In this document: positions 6,756 to 13,152 of the stretch, piece after piece
Position numbering within the stretch: position 1 is the stretch's first letter
How the letters are laid out: each line of letters opens with the position of its first letter
NCBI GenBank assembly: GCA_028711675.1
Contig: JAQTRT010000015.1
Coordinates: 1-21,364, forward strand
Direction: 5' to 3'
DNA: 21,364 nt
Source of the DNA: a bacterium
GTDB taxonomy: Bacteria; Spirochaetota; JAHITG01
The notes under the pieces: generated by a model
What the model was told of the DNA's origin: nothing
What the model saw: the letters and a program-made list of their open reading frames with translations, nothing else
Databases searched by the model: none
Position numbers and translations under genes: made by a program

Positions 6756-8204
6756 TCACTTTGATTGATTCTGCGACATGCTCCTGAAATTGACGAAAAG
6801 AAGCTGACGGGGTTTGATCGTGACCTTTTCCGGGACCGGTGACTGCTTCATCCCGGGATGAGTGTACTGGATCGACAGGTCGTACTCGCCCGGCTCCAGA
6901 AATATGCGCTTGACCTGGAAATTGGACGGGAGCAGCCGCCAGCACCTCAGGTCCGGCTGGACAGTCAGCGCGACCGCCTTTCCCGCGCCGGCGCCGATGA
7001 GAAAACCGCCCAGGCATCCCACCAGGGGATCATTGCCTGAAGCTTTATTGGCTTTTTTCCGCAGTTCATTGGCTGCTACGGCAGCCACGACTATCTTCAG
7101 CGCGATGGATGCCACGTTCTTCGTGACCATGCCTGTATATTGGTCATTATAATTCCTTAAAGCCGTTTCTGTATAATTGTTCATGATCCCGGTCCGGCCC
7201 ACGGGTACGCCTTTTAAAAGCAAACCGGCTGGTTCGGCTGCCTGCTGGTCCCTTTCCTGATAAACAGGAATGGGATTCTCGGCTGTCCCCATCATGGCGA
7301 TCACGGCAGCCGTTGAAATGGCCTCGCCCCTTGTAGCGATCGTAAGTTCAATGGCAGCCCGGAGAGCGATCATCATTCCCTCATCGCTCAGGATCGTACC
7401 GCGTGATTTTTTTATCGGCCCCTTCCCTGCCTGATGGAACAGAACCAGCTCACCCATGTTGGTCCGGTACGGAACCGGTTCCATCCTGTTGTTGAAGACC
7501 AGGACATTCCGGGATCCTGCCTGGTATTTCCTGATATCTTCCGGGTCCTGTTCTTTCACGGCCAGCATGTAACGGCCGGCCAGGATATCCGGGTCTTCCG
7601 GGGCCGCAGCTATCAGGTTCTTGTACTGGGCGCGGGCATCGTTAAAATTCCCCAGATTCTCGGAAAGGACGGCATCCAGAAAACGGGCAGCCAGGTTCTG
7701 TTTATATTTATCATCCTCATATTTCATCTCTTTCAGCTCAAAATCAAGCTGGCGGAAATATCGCTTGGCTGCTTCGTAATCGTTCAGGCAGATGCAGTTC
7801 AAGGCCATGTAGAATTTGATCAGGACCCGTTCAAAATTCTCGCCGGTAAAATTCTGCTGTTTGTCGCTCAGAAGGAAAGCAAGAGCTCCCTTGGAAACGC
7901 TCTTTTTCACCTCCTGGGCGAACTGGTCCGCTTCCTCGAACGCGGCATTGCTCTTCTTGTAATCGCCCATGGTATGGAGGATGATCCCGGCTTCCATAAG
8001 GAAAAGCAGTTTATCTTTTGTAGAAGCTTCATTCACCAGGTCCCGTATCTCATTCACGGCAGCCGGATAGTTCCCCTTGTAAAACATTTCCTCAGTATCC
8101 GCCCAGCGTTTGAACTGGTTACCGCTGCAGGAAAAGAAGAAAGGGACGAGAAAAACAAGGATATAATAAAATCTCTTCAGGGCCATGCGTCTTGTTCCGT
8201 TCAC
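6756..8204 (-). CDS. COG3014-type TPR lipoprotein
   Basis: 482 aa. A basic N-terminus and hydrophobic stretch end in the lipobox FFFSC (Cys26), so the protein is a predicted lipoprotein. Residues about 30-215 are helical repeats of TPR type ('YKGNYPAAVNEIRDLV', 'HTMGDYKKSNAAFEEAD', 'NLGNFNDARAQYKNLIAAAP'). Residues about 230-390 include the family-typical 'NVLVFNNRMEPVPYRT', 'ISTAAVIAMMGTAENPIPVY' and 'TGIMNNYTETALRNYND'. A Gly-rich hydrophobic stretch (GGFLIGAGAGKAVA) and a beta C-terminus follow. Start: GTG 8204 makes a GTGA overlap with the LpoB-like gene. ATG 8186 (residue 7) is an alternative. COG3014 proteins are commonly encoded beside LpoB-type lipoproteins, as here. Their biochemical role is not established. 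An envelope or peptidoglycan-synthesis accessory role is inferred. Confidence 0.8.
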   Translation of the reverse strand: MNGTRRMALKRFYYILVFLVPFFFSCSGNQFKRWADTEEMFYKGNYPAAVNEIRDLVNEASTKDKLLFLMEAGIILHTMGDYKKSNAAFEEADQFAQEVKKSVSKGALAFLLSDKQQNFTGENFERVLIKFYMALNCICLNDYEAAKRYFRQLDFELKEMKYEDDKYKQNLAARFLDAVLSENLGNFNDARAQYKNLIAAAPEDPDILAGRYMLAVKEQDPEDIRKYQAGSRNVLVFNNRMEPVPYRTNMGELVLFHQAGKGPIKKSRGTILSDEGMMIALRAAIELTIATRGEAISTAAVIAMMGTAENPIPVYQERDQQAAEPAGLLLKGVPVGRTGIMNNYTETALRNYNDQYTGMVTKNVASIALKIVVAAVAANELRKKANKASGNDPLVGCLGGFLIGAGAGKAVALTVQPDLRCWRLLPSNFQVKRIFLEPGEYDLSIQYTHPGMKQSPVPEKVTIKPRQLLFVNFRSMSQNQSK

Positions 8205-8788
8205 CAGCCGGTGCCGCTTCCGCTCACGGCTTTCTTCCGATAGGTGACCCTGTCGCTCCAGGCCGCGATCTGCGTGGTAACTTCGATCATTTCCGTATTA
8301 ATGGCCTGTTCCACGATCCGGTCACCGCTGTGCCGGAACATGCTCTCATTGATATCGGTCTTGACGAAATAGTTCGGGCTCTTCATCTTTCCCACTGAGA
8401 GCGGTTTATCGGTCAGGCCGGTCTGGCTGAACTGGATCTCGCTCAGCGCCTGGTTCCGAGTGGCTGTCCGGACCGTGAAGATGCCGTTCTTTCTCAGCTC
8501 ACTGACCAGCGTATTATCATAGACATCCACAGCGATCTGCTCGGACGTATCGTTCTTGGTTGGCAGAAGAGCCACAAAAACACCGTCCGGATTGGGATTC
8601 TTTTTGAAATATTCGCCTATGGTCTTGCCGATCCTCACTGCTGATTTCTGGAGTTCAATGAGGGTCAGCTCGCCCGTGTCAGCCAGCATATCTTCGTTCG
8701 TATCCAGCTTTTTCGGTGTACTGCTGCACCCGATAAAAAGGGAAAAACCTATTAAAAGGGACAGAAAATAAAGAAGTCTTTTTCTCAT
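8201..8788 (-). CDS. LpoB/COG3417-type lipoprotein
   Basis: 195 aa from ATG 8788, preceded by GAGGTGAG, a strong site. The longer upstream frame reads through intergenic repeat sequence and is rejected. The lipobox LFIGC gives Cys21. The mature part has a short flexible linker and then a compact alpha/beta domain: 'KSAVRIGKTIGEYFKKNPN', 'PDGVFVALLPTKNDTSEQIA', 'LVSELRKNGIFTVRTATRN', 'PNYFVKTDIN'. This resembles LpoB, the outer-membrane activator of penicillin-binding protein PBP1b in enterobacteria. The family is broad and includes CsgG/FlgO-like relatives. The neighbouring COG3014-type gene (overlapping by 4 nt) strengthens the call. Whether it really activates a peptidoglycan synthase here is inferred, as no PBP is in the window. 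Confidence 0.75.
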   Translation of the reverse strand: MRKRLLYFLSLLIGFSLFIGCSSTPKKLDTNEDMLADTGELTLIELQKSAVRIGKTIGEYFKKNPNPDGVFVALLPTKNDTSEQIAVDVYDNTLVSELRKNGIFTVRTATRNQALSEIQFSQTGLTDKPLSVGKMKSPNYFVKTDINESMFRHSGDRIVEQAINTEMIEVTTQIAAWSDRVTYRKKAVSGSGTGW

Positions 8789-8819
8789 GTTCTCACCTCG
8801 GTCAGATGAATTTTTAATT

Positions 8820-8847
8820 AATATAATGGATGGGAATAAAAAATCAA
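8820..8847 (-). promoter_or_regulatory. Putative sigma-70-type promoter of the LpoB-like operon
   Basis: On the minus strand there is TTGATT (8842-8847), a 16-bp spacer and TATATT (8820-8825). It lies 31 nt upstream of the LpoB-like start. It has the same spacer length and -10 as three other promoters in the window. Confidence 0.5.
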
Positions 8848-8907
8848 ATATAATTTTAAAGGAATCAGGGAGACAGGAATCAGCAATCAGGAAAGAAAAA
8901 AGACCTG

Positions 8908-8932
8908 CCACGAAGACACAAAGGCACAAAGA
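8908..8932 (+). repeat. CCACGAAGACACAAAGGCAC-type interspersed repeat
   Basis: This is a clean copy of the CACGAAG/CACAAAG repeat also found on the opposite strand at 2565-2589 and, worn, at about 5018-5040. Here it directly precedes the AAAGGY inverted repeat, forming a compound element. Confidence 0.75.
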
Positions 8933-9110
8933 TAAGGTAATAAAAGCATTAAAGGCAAAGGAAAGACAATAAAGGCCAAAAAGGCTTTAAAGGTTAAAAA
9001 GGCAAAGACATTATCAACAGAAGTCTTTTTCTTTACCTTTAAAACCTTTACGGCTTTTTAAACCTTTATAACCTTTTTTATTGCTTTTAGACTAGCAGAC
9101 TCTTGGACTA
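8933..9110 (-). repeat. AAAGGY inverted repeat, copy 2
   Basis: Left arm hexads include aaaggc, aaaggcc and aaaggtt. The core attATCAACAGaagtc covers 9010-9024. The right arm has cctttaaaacctttacgg and a terminal ttattgcttttagac. It matches copy 1 nearly base for base, with scattered substitutions and one small indel. It lies 3' of the beta-barrel gene, separated from it by a REP-like element. Reading in the direction of that gene, the core is CTGTTGAT. Confidence 0.8.
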
Positions 9111-9120
9111 TGTAGTGTAA

Positions 9121-9175
9121 CGGCGGGTCTTTAGACCCGTTGATTTAATAATCACCGCGCCTGAAGGTACGGTGC
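9121..9175. repeat. REP-like palindromic element
   Basis: It contains a 7-bp-stem palindrome CGGGTCTTTAGACCCG (9124-9139), then ttgatttaataat, and then a second dyad caccgcgcctgaaggtacggtg (9153-9174). It is the reverse complement of 20371-20434 with a 12-14 nt internal deletion. The rest of the gap, 9176-9214, shows nothing recognisable. Confidence 0.75.
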
Positions 9176-9214
9176 TGCGGAAACCGGATATGCCCAAATA
9201 GGGAAGGCAGGTCT

Positions 9215-9964
9215 TTAGTAGAATATATTCTGGTACTCTATACTTAAAGAGCGGGAGACCTTGTCCGTGGAGTTCAGCTCCTTTGATTTTGTATACTGGA
9301 AAATCGCGCCGATGGAAAGGGACTCGCTGAAAGAATACTTTAAGCCCAGGTTATACAGGACCTCTTTACCCCTGCTGGCATTGAGGTAAATATTCTCGAT
9401 CTCGCCGATCAGCATCAGTTCCGGATTGATGATCACGTTCAAACCCGTGTAAAAAGAGATGTTCTTTCCCTTAACCCTGGCTTCATTGGGCAGTATCGGG
9501 AAACGGACACCGAAATGAAGATACTGGTCTCCTTTAAAAAGCATGACGGATTTGGATGCCACCATATAGAATCCGTACACAAGATCGTCGGTCAGCTCGT
9601 TATTATAAGCTTTCGAGTACAAACCGCTGCTCAGGACATCATAACCCAGGGCCAGGCCCATGGATTCAGGGTCCGGATAAACGATATTGATCTTGGCCAG
9701 GACGCCCGGTATGCTCCATTTTGCCCTGTCATTGCCGATAGCGCCGTCAATATCCTCGATGATACCGAGCATGATCCTGTCCGTGAGGCCTATGGATATC
9801 TTGGTCTGGATGCCGCCGCCCGGATACGTGACGAACCCGATATCATAATATCCCCTCAGGATGGTAAATGCCGTAGGCACATCGATCAACTGTATGATCT
9901 CACCTGTAAGAAGCATAGGAACGGCTAATACTACAATAAGAAGGGCTGATTTTATCTTTTTCAT
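9215..9964 (-). CDS. Outer-membrane beta-barrel protein, unassigned family
   Basis: 249 aa from ATG 9964, chosen because GAGGAG lies 8-9 nt upstream. The signal peptide is KKIKSALLIVVLAVPMLLTG. The mature part alternates polar and hydrophobic residues throughout in short strand-sized blocks ('GYYDIGFVTYPGGGIQTKISIGL', 'IMLGIIEDI', 'LHFGVRFPIL', 'ISFYTGLNVIINPELMLIGEIE', 'LSIGAIFQYTKS'). It ends with aromatic residues (EYQNIFY), as expected for a BAM-assembled barrel. About 10-12 strands can be guessed from the length. It is divergently transcribed from htrA with an 84-nt shared promoter region, which may reflect joint envelope-stress regulation. I do not recognise the family and assign no substrate. 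Confidence 0.7.
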   Translation of the reverse strand: MKKIKSALLIVVLAVPMLLTGEIIQLIDVPTAFTILRGYYDIGFVTYPGGGIQTKISIGLTDRIMLGIIEDIDGAIGNDRAKWSIPGVLAKINIVYPDPESMGLALGYDVLSSGLYSKAYNNELTDDLVYGFYMVASKSVMLFKGDQYLHFGVRFPILPNEARVKGKNISFYTGLNVIINPELMLIGEIENIYLNASRGKEVLYNLGLKYSFSESLSIGAIFQYTKSKELNSTDKVSRSLSIEYQNIFY

Positions 9965-9982
9965 ATGGTTTCTCCTCATATA

Positions 9983-10010
9983 TTGACATTTAATAATACG
10001 CAATTATATT
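9983..10010 (+). promoter_or_regulatory. Sigma-70-type promoter of htrA
   Basis: A perfect TTGACA (9983-9988), a 16-bp spacer and TATATT (10005-10010) lie about 39 nt upstream of the htrA start. The AT-rich 85-nt divergent region must also serve the beta-barrel gene on the other strand, for which I see no convincing -35. Confidence 0.7.
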
Positions 10011-10048
10011 ATCTATAATAAATTTCGGAAAACAGGAGGAAAAGTTAA

Positions 10049-11557
10049 ATGAAAAAAACACTAAATAGAACGGTCCTGGTCCTTGTGGCCTTTATCAGCA
10101 TCAGCCTGGGCATGCTTTTCAGCACCCTCTCTTTTTACCGCGGATTCAAAACCGGCAGCAGCCTTCTGGTTTTCGGTGAATCCAACCTTAAAGATAACCC
10201 GAACATCCAGAATGCTTTCTCGGTCCAGAACGCATTCCGGCTCGTGGCTAAATCCATCATACCCGCGGTCGTGAACATCAGTACTGAGATTGTAATCAAA
10301 CAGCAGTATAACATGGAAAATGATCCTTTTTTCCAGTTCTTCGGGAAAGAATGGTTCGATTTTTATTTCGGGGACCAGCCCAGGTCAAAGGTATTCACGC
10401 AAAAAACACTCGGGACAGGTGTCATTGTTGATGATGAAGGATACATCCTTACCAATTTTCATGTGGTCAAGGATGCTTCCAAGATCATCGTAAAACTCTC
10501 CAACGGCAAGGAATACAAGGCAAAGGTGATCGGAACGGATGAGAAGACCGACCTGGCTTTGATCAAGATAGAGGCCAAAGAGAAACTGTACACGGCACCC
10601 CTGGGCGATTCGGATGAACTGGAAGTGGGTGACTGGGCCATTGCCGTAGGCAATCCTTTCGGCCTGAACGAGACTTTCACCGTAGGCGTGATCAGCGCTA
10701 AAGGCCGGTCCGGCGTGATCGCGGATTCTTCCCGTTACGAGAACTATATACAGACCGACGCTTCCATAAATCCCGGCAACAGCGGGGGCCCTCTCATCAA
10801 TATCAAGGGAGAAGTGGTCGGCATCAACACCGCCATTGCCACACCGTCCGGCGGTAACGTAGGAATCGGGTTCGCCATACCCATTAAGACCGTGAAGACC
10901 ATCTTCAAACAGCTCAAGGACAAGGGCAAGGTTATCCGCGGATGGCTGGGTGTGAGCATCCAGGACCTGAATCCCGACCTGGCCAAGCATTTCAAACGCG
11001 AACCGAACAGCGGCGTGCTGGTGGCTGATGTCCTGGAAAAAACTCCGGCCGCGGACGCAGGCCTGAAGGGAGGCGATATCATCATTCAATACGGTGATGA
11101 GCAGATCAAGGACGTGACCCAGCTCAGGAACATGGTAGCTGAAACAGCCCCCGGGTCAAAAATCAAATTAAGGATAATCCGGAAAGGCGAGGAGAAGAGC
11201 CTGACCATCAAGATAGCGGAAATGCAGGACGAATCAGGCAAGGCCAATCCGGTCTTAGCCGCTTCCGGGTCATGGCTGGGTTTGAAGACCGAGAATATCA
11301 CTGCCCAGCATGCGGGGAAATACAATCTCGGGGATGACAGGAACGGCGTCATCATCACGTCCGTTGATCCGAAAAGTCCGGCAGCCGGGCTCCAAGCCGG
11401 GGATGTGATCAAACAGATCGATAATACCGTGATCAGTAACCTGGATGATTTCAATAAATTTTCCTCTCAGGAAAAAGACCATGATTCATACCTGTTCGTC
11501 ATTAAACGCCAGGGCCGGCTCTTCTATATTGCCGTGGACAATGAAAAGACGGAATGA
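10049..11557 (+). CDS. degP: Periplasmic serine endoprotease, DegP/HtrA family
   Basis: 502 aa. An N-terminal membrane anchor or signal (residues 8-28) leads into a trypsin-like domain (about 60-290). The full catalytic triad is visible: His138 in ILTNFHVV, Asp168 in EKTDLALIKI and Ser245 in INPGNSGGPLI. Two PDZ domains follow, about 295-392 ('RGWLGVSIQDLNPDLAKHF', 'AAGLKGGD'-like ADAGLKGGDIIIQYGD) and about 405-500 ('GLKTENITAQHAGKYN', 'SPAAGLQAGDVIKQID'). Length and order are normal for DegP/Do-type proteases, which degrade or refold misfolded envelope proteins. The segment 'DPFFQFFGKEWFDFYFG' is the typical LA-loop region. The RBS is AGGAGG about 8 nt before ATG 10049. The divergent partner is a beta-barrel protein, a plausible client. 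A repeat lies immediately 3' of the gene. Confidence 0.95.
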   Translation: MKKTLNRTVLVLVAFISISLGMLFSTLSFYRGFKTGSSLLVFGESNLKDNPNIQNAFSVQNAFRLVAKSIIPAVVNISTEIVIKQQYNMENDPFFQFFGKEWFDFYFGDQPRSKVFTQKTLGTGVIVDDEGYILTNFHVVKDASKIIVKLSNGKEYKAKVIGTDEKTDLALIKIEAKEKLYTAPLGDSDELEVGDWAIAVGNPFGLNETFTVGVISAKGRSGVIADSSRYENYIQTDASINPGNSGGPLINIKGEVVGINTAIATPSGGNVGIGFAIPIKTVKTIFKQLKDKGKVIRGWLGVSIQDLNPDLAKHFKREPNSGVLVADVLEKTPAADAGLKGGDIIIQYGDEQIKDVTQLRNMVAETAPGSKIKLRIIRKGEEKSLTIKIAEMQDESGKANPVLAASGSWLGLKTENITAQHAGKYNLGDDRNGVIITSVDPKSPAAGLQAGDVIKQIDNTVISNLDDFNKFSSQEKDHDSYLFVIKRQGRLFYIAVDNEKTE

Positions 11558-11561
11558 GGAA

Positions 11562-11690
11562 CAGCCACAAAGGTTAGAAAGGTTTTAAAGGCCATAAAGG
11601 CAAAGATGCTGTTGACGGCCGCCTTTTTTTGCCTTTAAAGCCTATGCAGCCTTTATTGCCTTTTTTATTACTCTTATGCCATGAGGGATT
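11562..11690 (+). repeat. AAAGGY inverted repeat, copy 3, 3' of htrA
   Basis: Arms of AAAGG and CCTTT hexads surround the core CTGTTGAC (11609-11616), the reverse complement of the core in copy 1. A perfect 9-bp pairing, aaaggcaaa (11596-11604) with tttgccttt (11628-11636), and a T7 tract make it terminator-like for htrA. Its right end reads in frame into the next gene as a spurious Pro/Leu-rich extension. Confidence 0.7.
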
Positions 11691-11694
11691 GAGG

Positions 11695-12480
11695 ATGAAA
11701 TTAAAAGGGAACGCGGAACAGGAGATCGTCCTGAAAGATGAACTGGATATTCTCGACATTATCCTGGTGCACACCAAAAGGAGCTTTTTCCCCTGGCTTA
11801 TCCGTTTCGGCACCCGCTCCTACTGGAACCATGTGGCCGCTGTTTTCCTGATACGGAATAAGGATAAGGGCTTCAACAATTCCTTTATCATCGAATCAGC
11901 GACGGGAGGGGTCGATATCCATAATATCCTTGATGAGTATTTCCTTGAACCGCGGAAATACGACATCGGCATTAAACGCATCAGGGCAGGATGGCTGAAG
12001 AACCGGAAGGACGGGCTCAGGATCAGGAAACTGGTCCGCGGCCACCTCCTCGATCTCATCGATGCGGACTACGATTACGGCCTCCTTCTCCGTATCACCA
12101 GGAACATTCTGGACAATATCCTCTTCTTCCAGAGGATGTTCTTCGACGGCATCCGGAGGTATGGTGTGGCGCCCCTGAAACACCATAAACACGTACCGTC
12201 CCGTTATATCTGCAGCGGTTATGTGCAGTACACGCTTTATCAGACCATAAAAAGCCTTCTTAAAAGGAAAAAATCAGGGATTAAAAAAGTAAATATTACC
12301 GATATCCTATTTAACAGGCTTTTCCGGGAAAAAGAGGAGGTGAACCTTCTCCTTTCCACAACACCCGAGGATTTCAGCTCCAGCGACAGGCTGGAATGGA
12401 GATATATCGTCAGGAACGGCACCGTTCACAGGATAAATAAAGATGAAGAGGTTAAAATGATCTTATATGAAAATAATTGA
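11695..12480 (+). CDS. YiiX-like permuted papain-fold amidase/hydrolase
   Basis: 261 aa from ATG 11695 (RBS GAGGG 7 nt upstream). An upstream start at 11629 would translate repeat sequence and is rejected. The layout matches the permuted NlpC/P60 (YiiX/YebB-like) superfamily, in which His precedes Cys. It opens with 'ELDILDIILVHTKRSFFPWLIRFGTRSYWNHVAAVF' (His46, in the usual 'sHvgi' position), then 'FIIESATGGVDIHNI' (Glu67), and the nucleophile context 'RYICSGYVQYTLYQ' (Cys173). The closest analogues act on peptide, lipid-amide or cell-wall bonds, and the substrate here is unknown. There is no signal peptide, so it is cytoplasmic or peripherally associated. It overlaps the next gene by 14 nt. 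Confidence 0.75.
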   Translation: MKLKGNAEQEIVLKDELDILDIILVHTKRSFFPWLIRFGTRSYWNHVAAVFLIRNKDKGFNNSFIIESATGGVDIHNILDEYFLEPRKYDIGIKRIRAGWLKNRKDGLRIRKLVRGHLLDLIDADYDYGLLLRITRNILDNILFFQRMFFDGIRRYGVAPLKHHKHVPSRYICSGYVQYTLYQTIKSLLKRKKSGIKKVNITDILFNRLFREKEEVNLLLSTTPEDFSSSDRLEWRYIVRNGTVHRINKDEEVKMILYENN

Positions 12481-13126
12481 ACATATCGAACCGAAAAGCA
12501 GATGGAAACAGATACGAAAAAATTTCATCACAGGTCTCATCACGCTCCTGCCCCTTTCTGTGACCATGCTCTTTTTCCTGTGGATCATGGAATTCATCCA
12601 TGACAAGCTTAATTTCATACCCCAGCAGCTATTCCCGGAAAACCATATCCTCATAACCCTTTTTGAGGTCATTTTTTTTATCTTGATCCTGTTTGCCATC
12701 TGTCTTGTAGGTATCATGACCAACCATTATATCGGGAAAAAACTGATCCAGACAGGGGATAATTTCCTTAACAAGATTCCGCTGCTGCGCACGATATACT
12801 CCGGTTCCAAACAGATACTGGAGACCTTTACCACCAGCAACAAGAAATCTTTCAAACAGGTGGTCCTCGTTGAATTCCCGAGAAAAGGGATCTGGTGCTT
12901 CGGCTTCATCACAGGCGAACTAGATTACTTTCAGTTAAAAAAGAAAAAGACCAGGCTGACCACTGTGTTCGTCCCTACGACCCCCAATCCCACGACCGGT
13001 TATCTTTTCCTGATGACCCTGAAGGACATCCATCCCATCGCCATGTCCATTGAAACAGCGTTCAAGATGATAATCTCGGGGGGGATACTGTCCCATACAA
13101 TGAATCTCAGGGAGACCAAGGCTTAA
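12467..13126 (+). CDS. DUF502 family membrane protein
   Basis: 219 aa with two transmembrane segments (about 20-43, FITGLITLLPLSVTMLFFLW; about 60-85). The family hallmarks are NKIPLLRTIYSGSKQI (102-117) and FVPTTPNPTTGYLF (168-181). The soluble C-terminal part is beta-rich. The biochemical function is unknown across the family. It starts 14 nt before the amidase-like gene ends, so translation is probably coupled. A GAGG about 15 nt upstream is a weak site. The MptE-like gene begins 26 nt downstream, making these three a likely operon. I infer an envelope-related role from the neighbours only. Confidence 0.9.
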   Translation: MKIIEHIEPKSRWKQIRKNFITGLITLLPLSVTMLFFLWIMEFIHDKLNFIPQQLFPENHILITLFEVIFFILILFAICLVGIMTNHYIGKKLIQTGDNFLNKIPLLRTIYSGSKQILETFTTSNKKSFKQVVLVEFPRKGIWCFGFITGELDYFQLKKKKTRLTTVFVPTTPNPTTGYLFLMTLKDIHPIAMSIETAFKMIISGGILSHTMNLRETKA

Positions 13127-13152
13127 AAGCCGGAACCGAGAACTTACCCCTC

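Noticed and set aside
7434..8243. 269-aa plus-strand frame opposite the COG3014-type gene
   Set aside because: Antisense shadow. The minus strand has lipobox, TPRs and operon coupling.
8789..8929. 47-aa N-terminal extension of the LpoB-like lipoprotein
   Set aside because: It spans the promoter and repeat region. GAGGTGAG and the lipobox spacing fix the start at 8788.
10385..11089. Minus-strand frame of 234 aa inside htrA
   Set aside because: The catalytic triad and PDZ domains are on the plus strand. This is a shadow.
11629..11694. Pro/Leu-rich N-terminal extension of the YiiX-like protein
   Set aside because: It reads the right arm of an AAAGGY repeat. A good RBS lies before ATG 11695.
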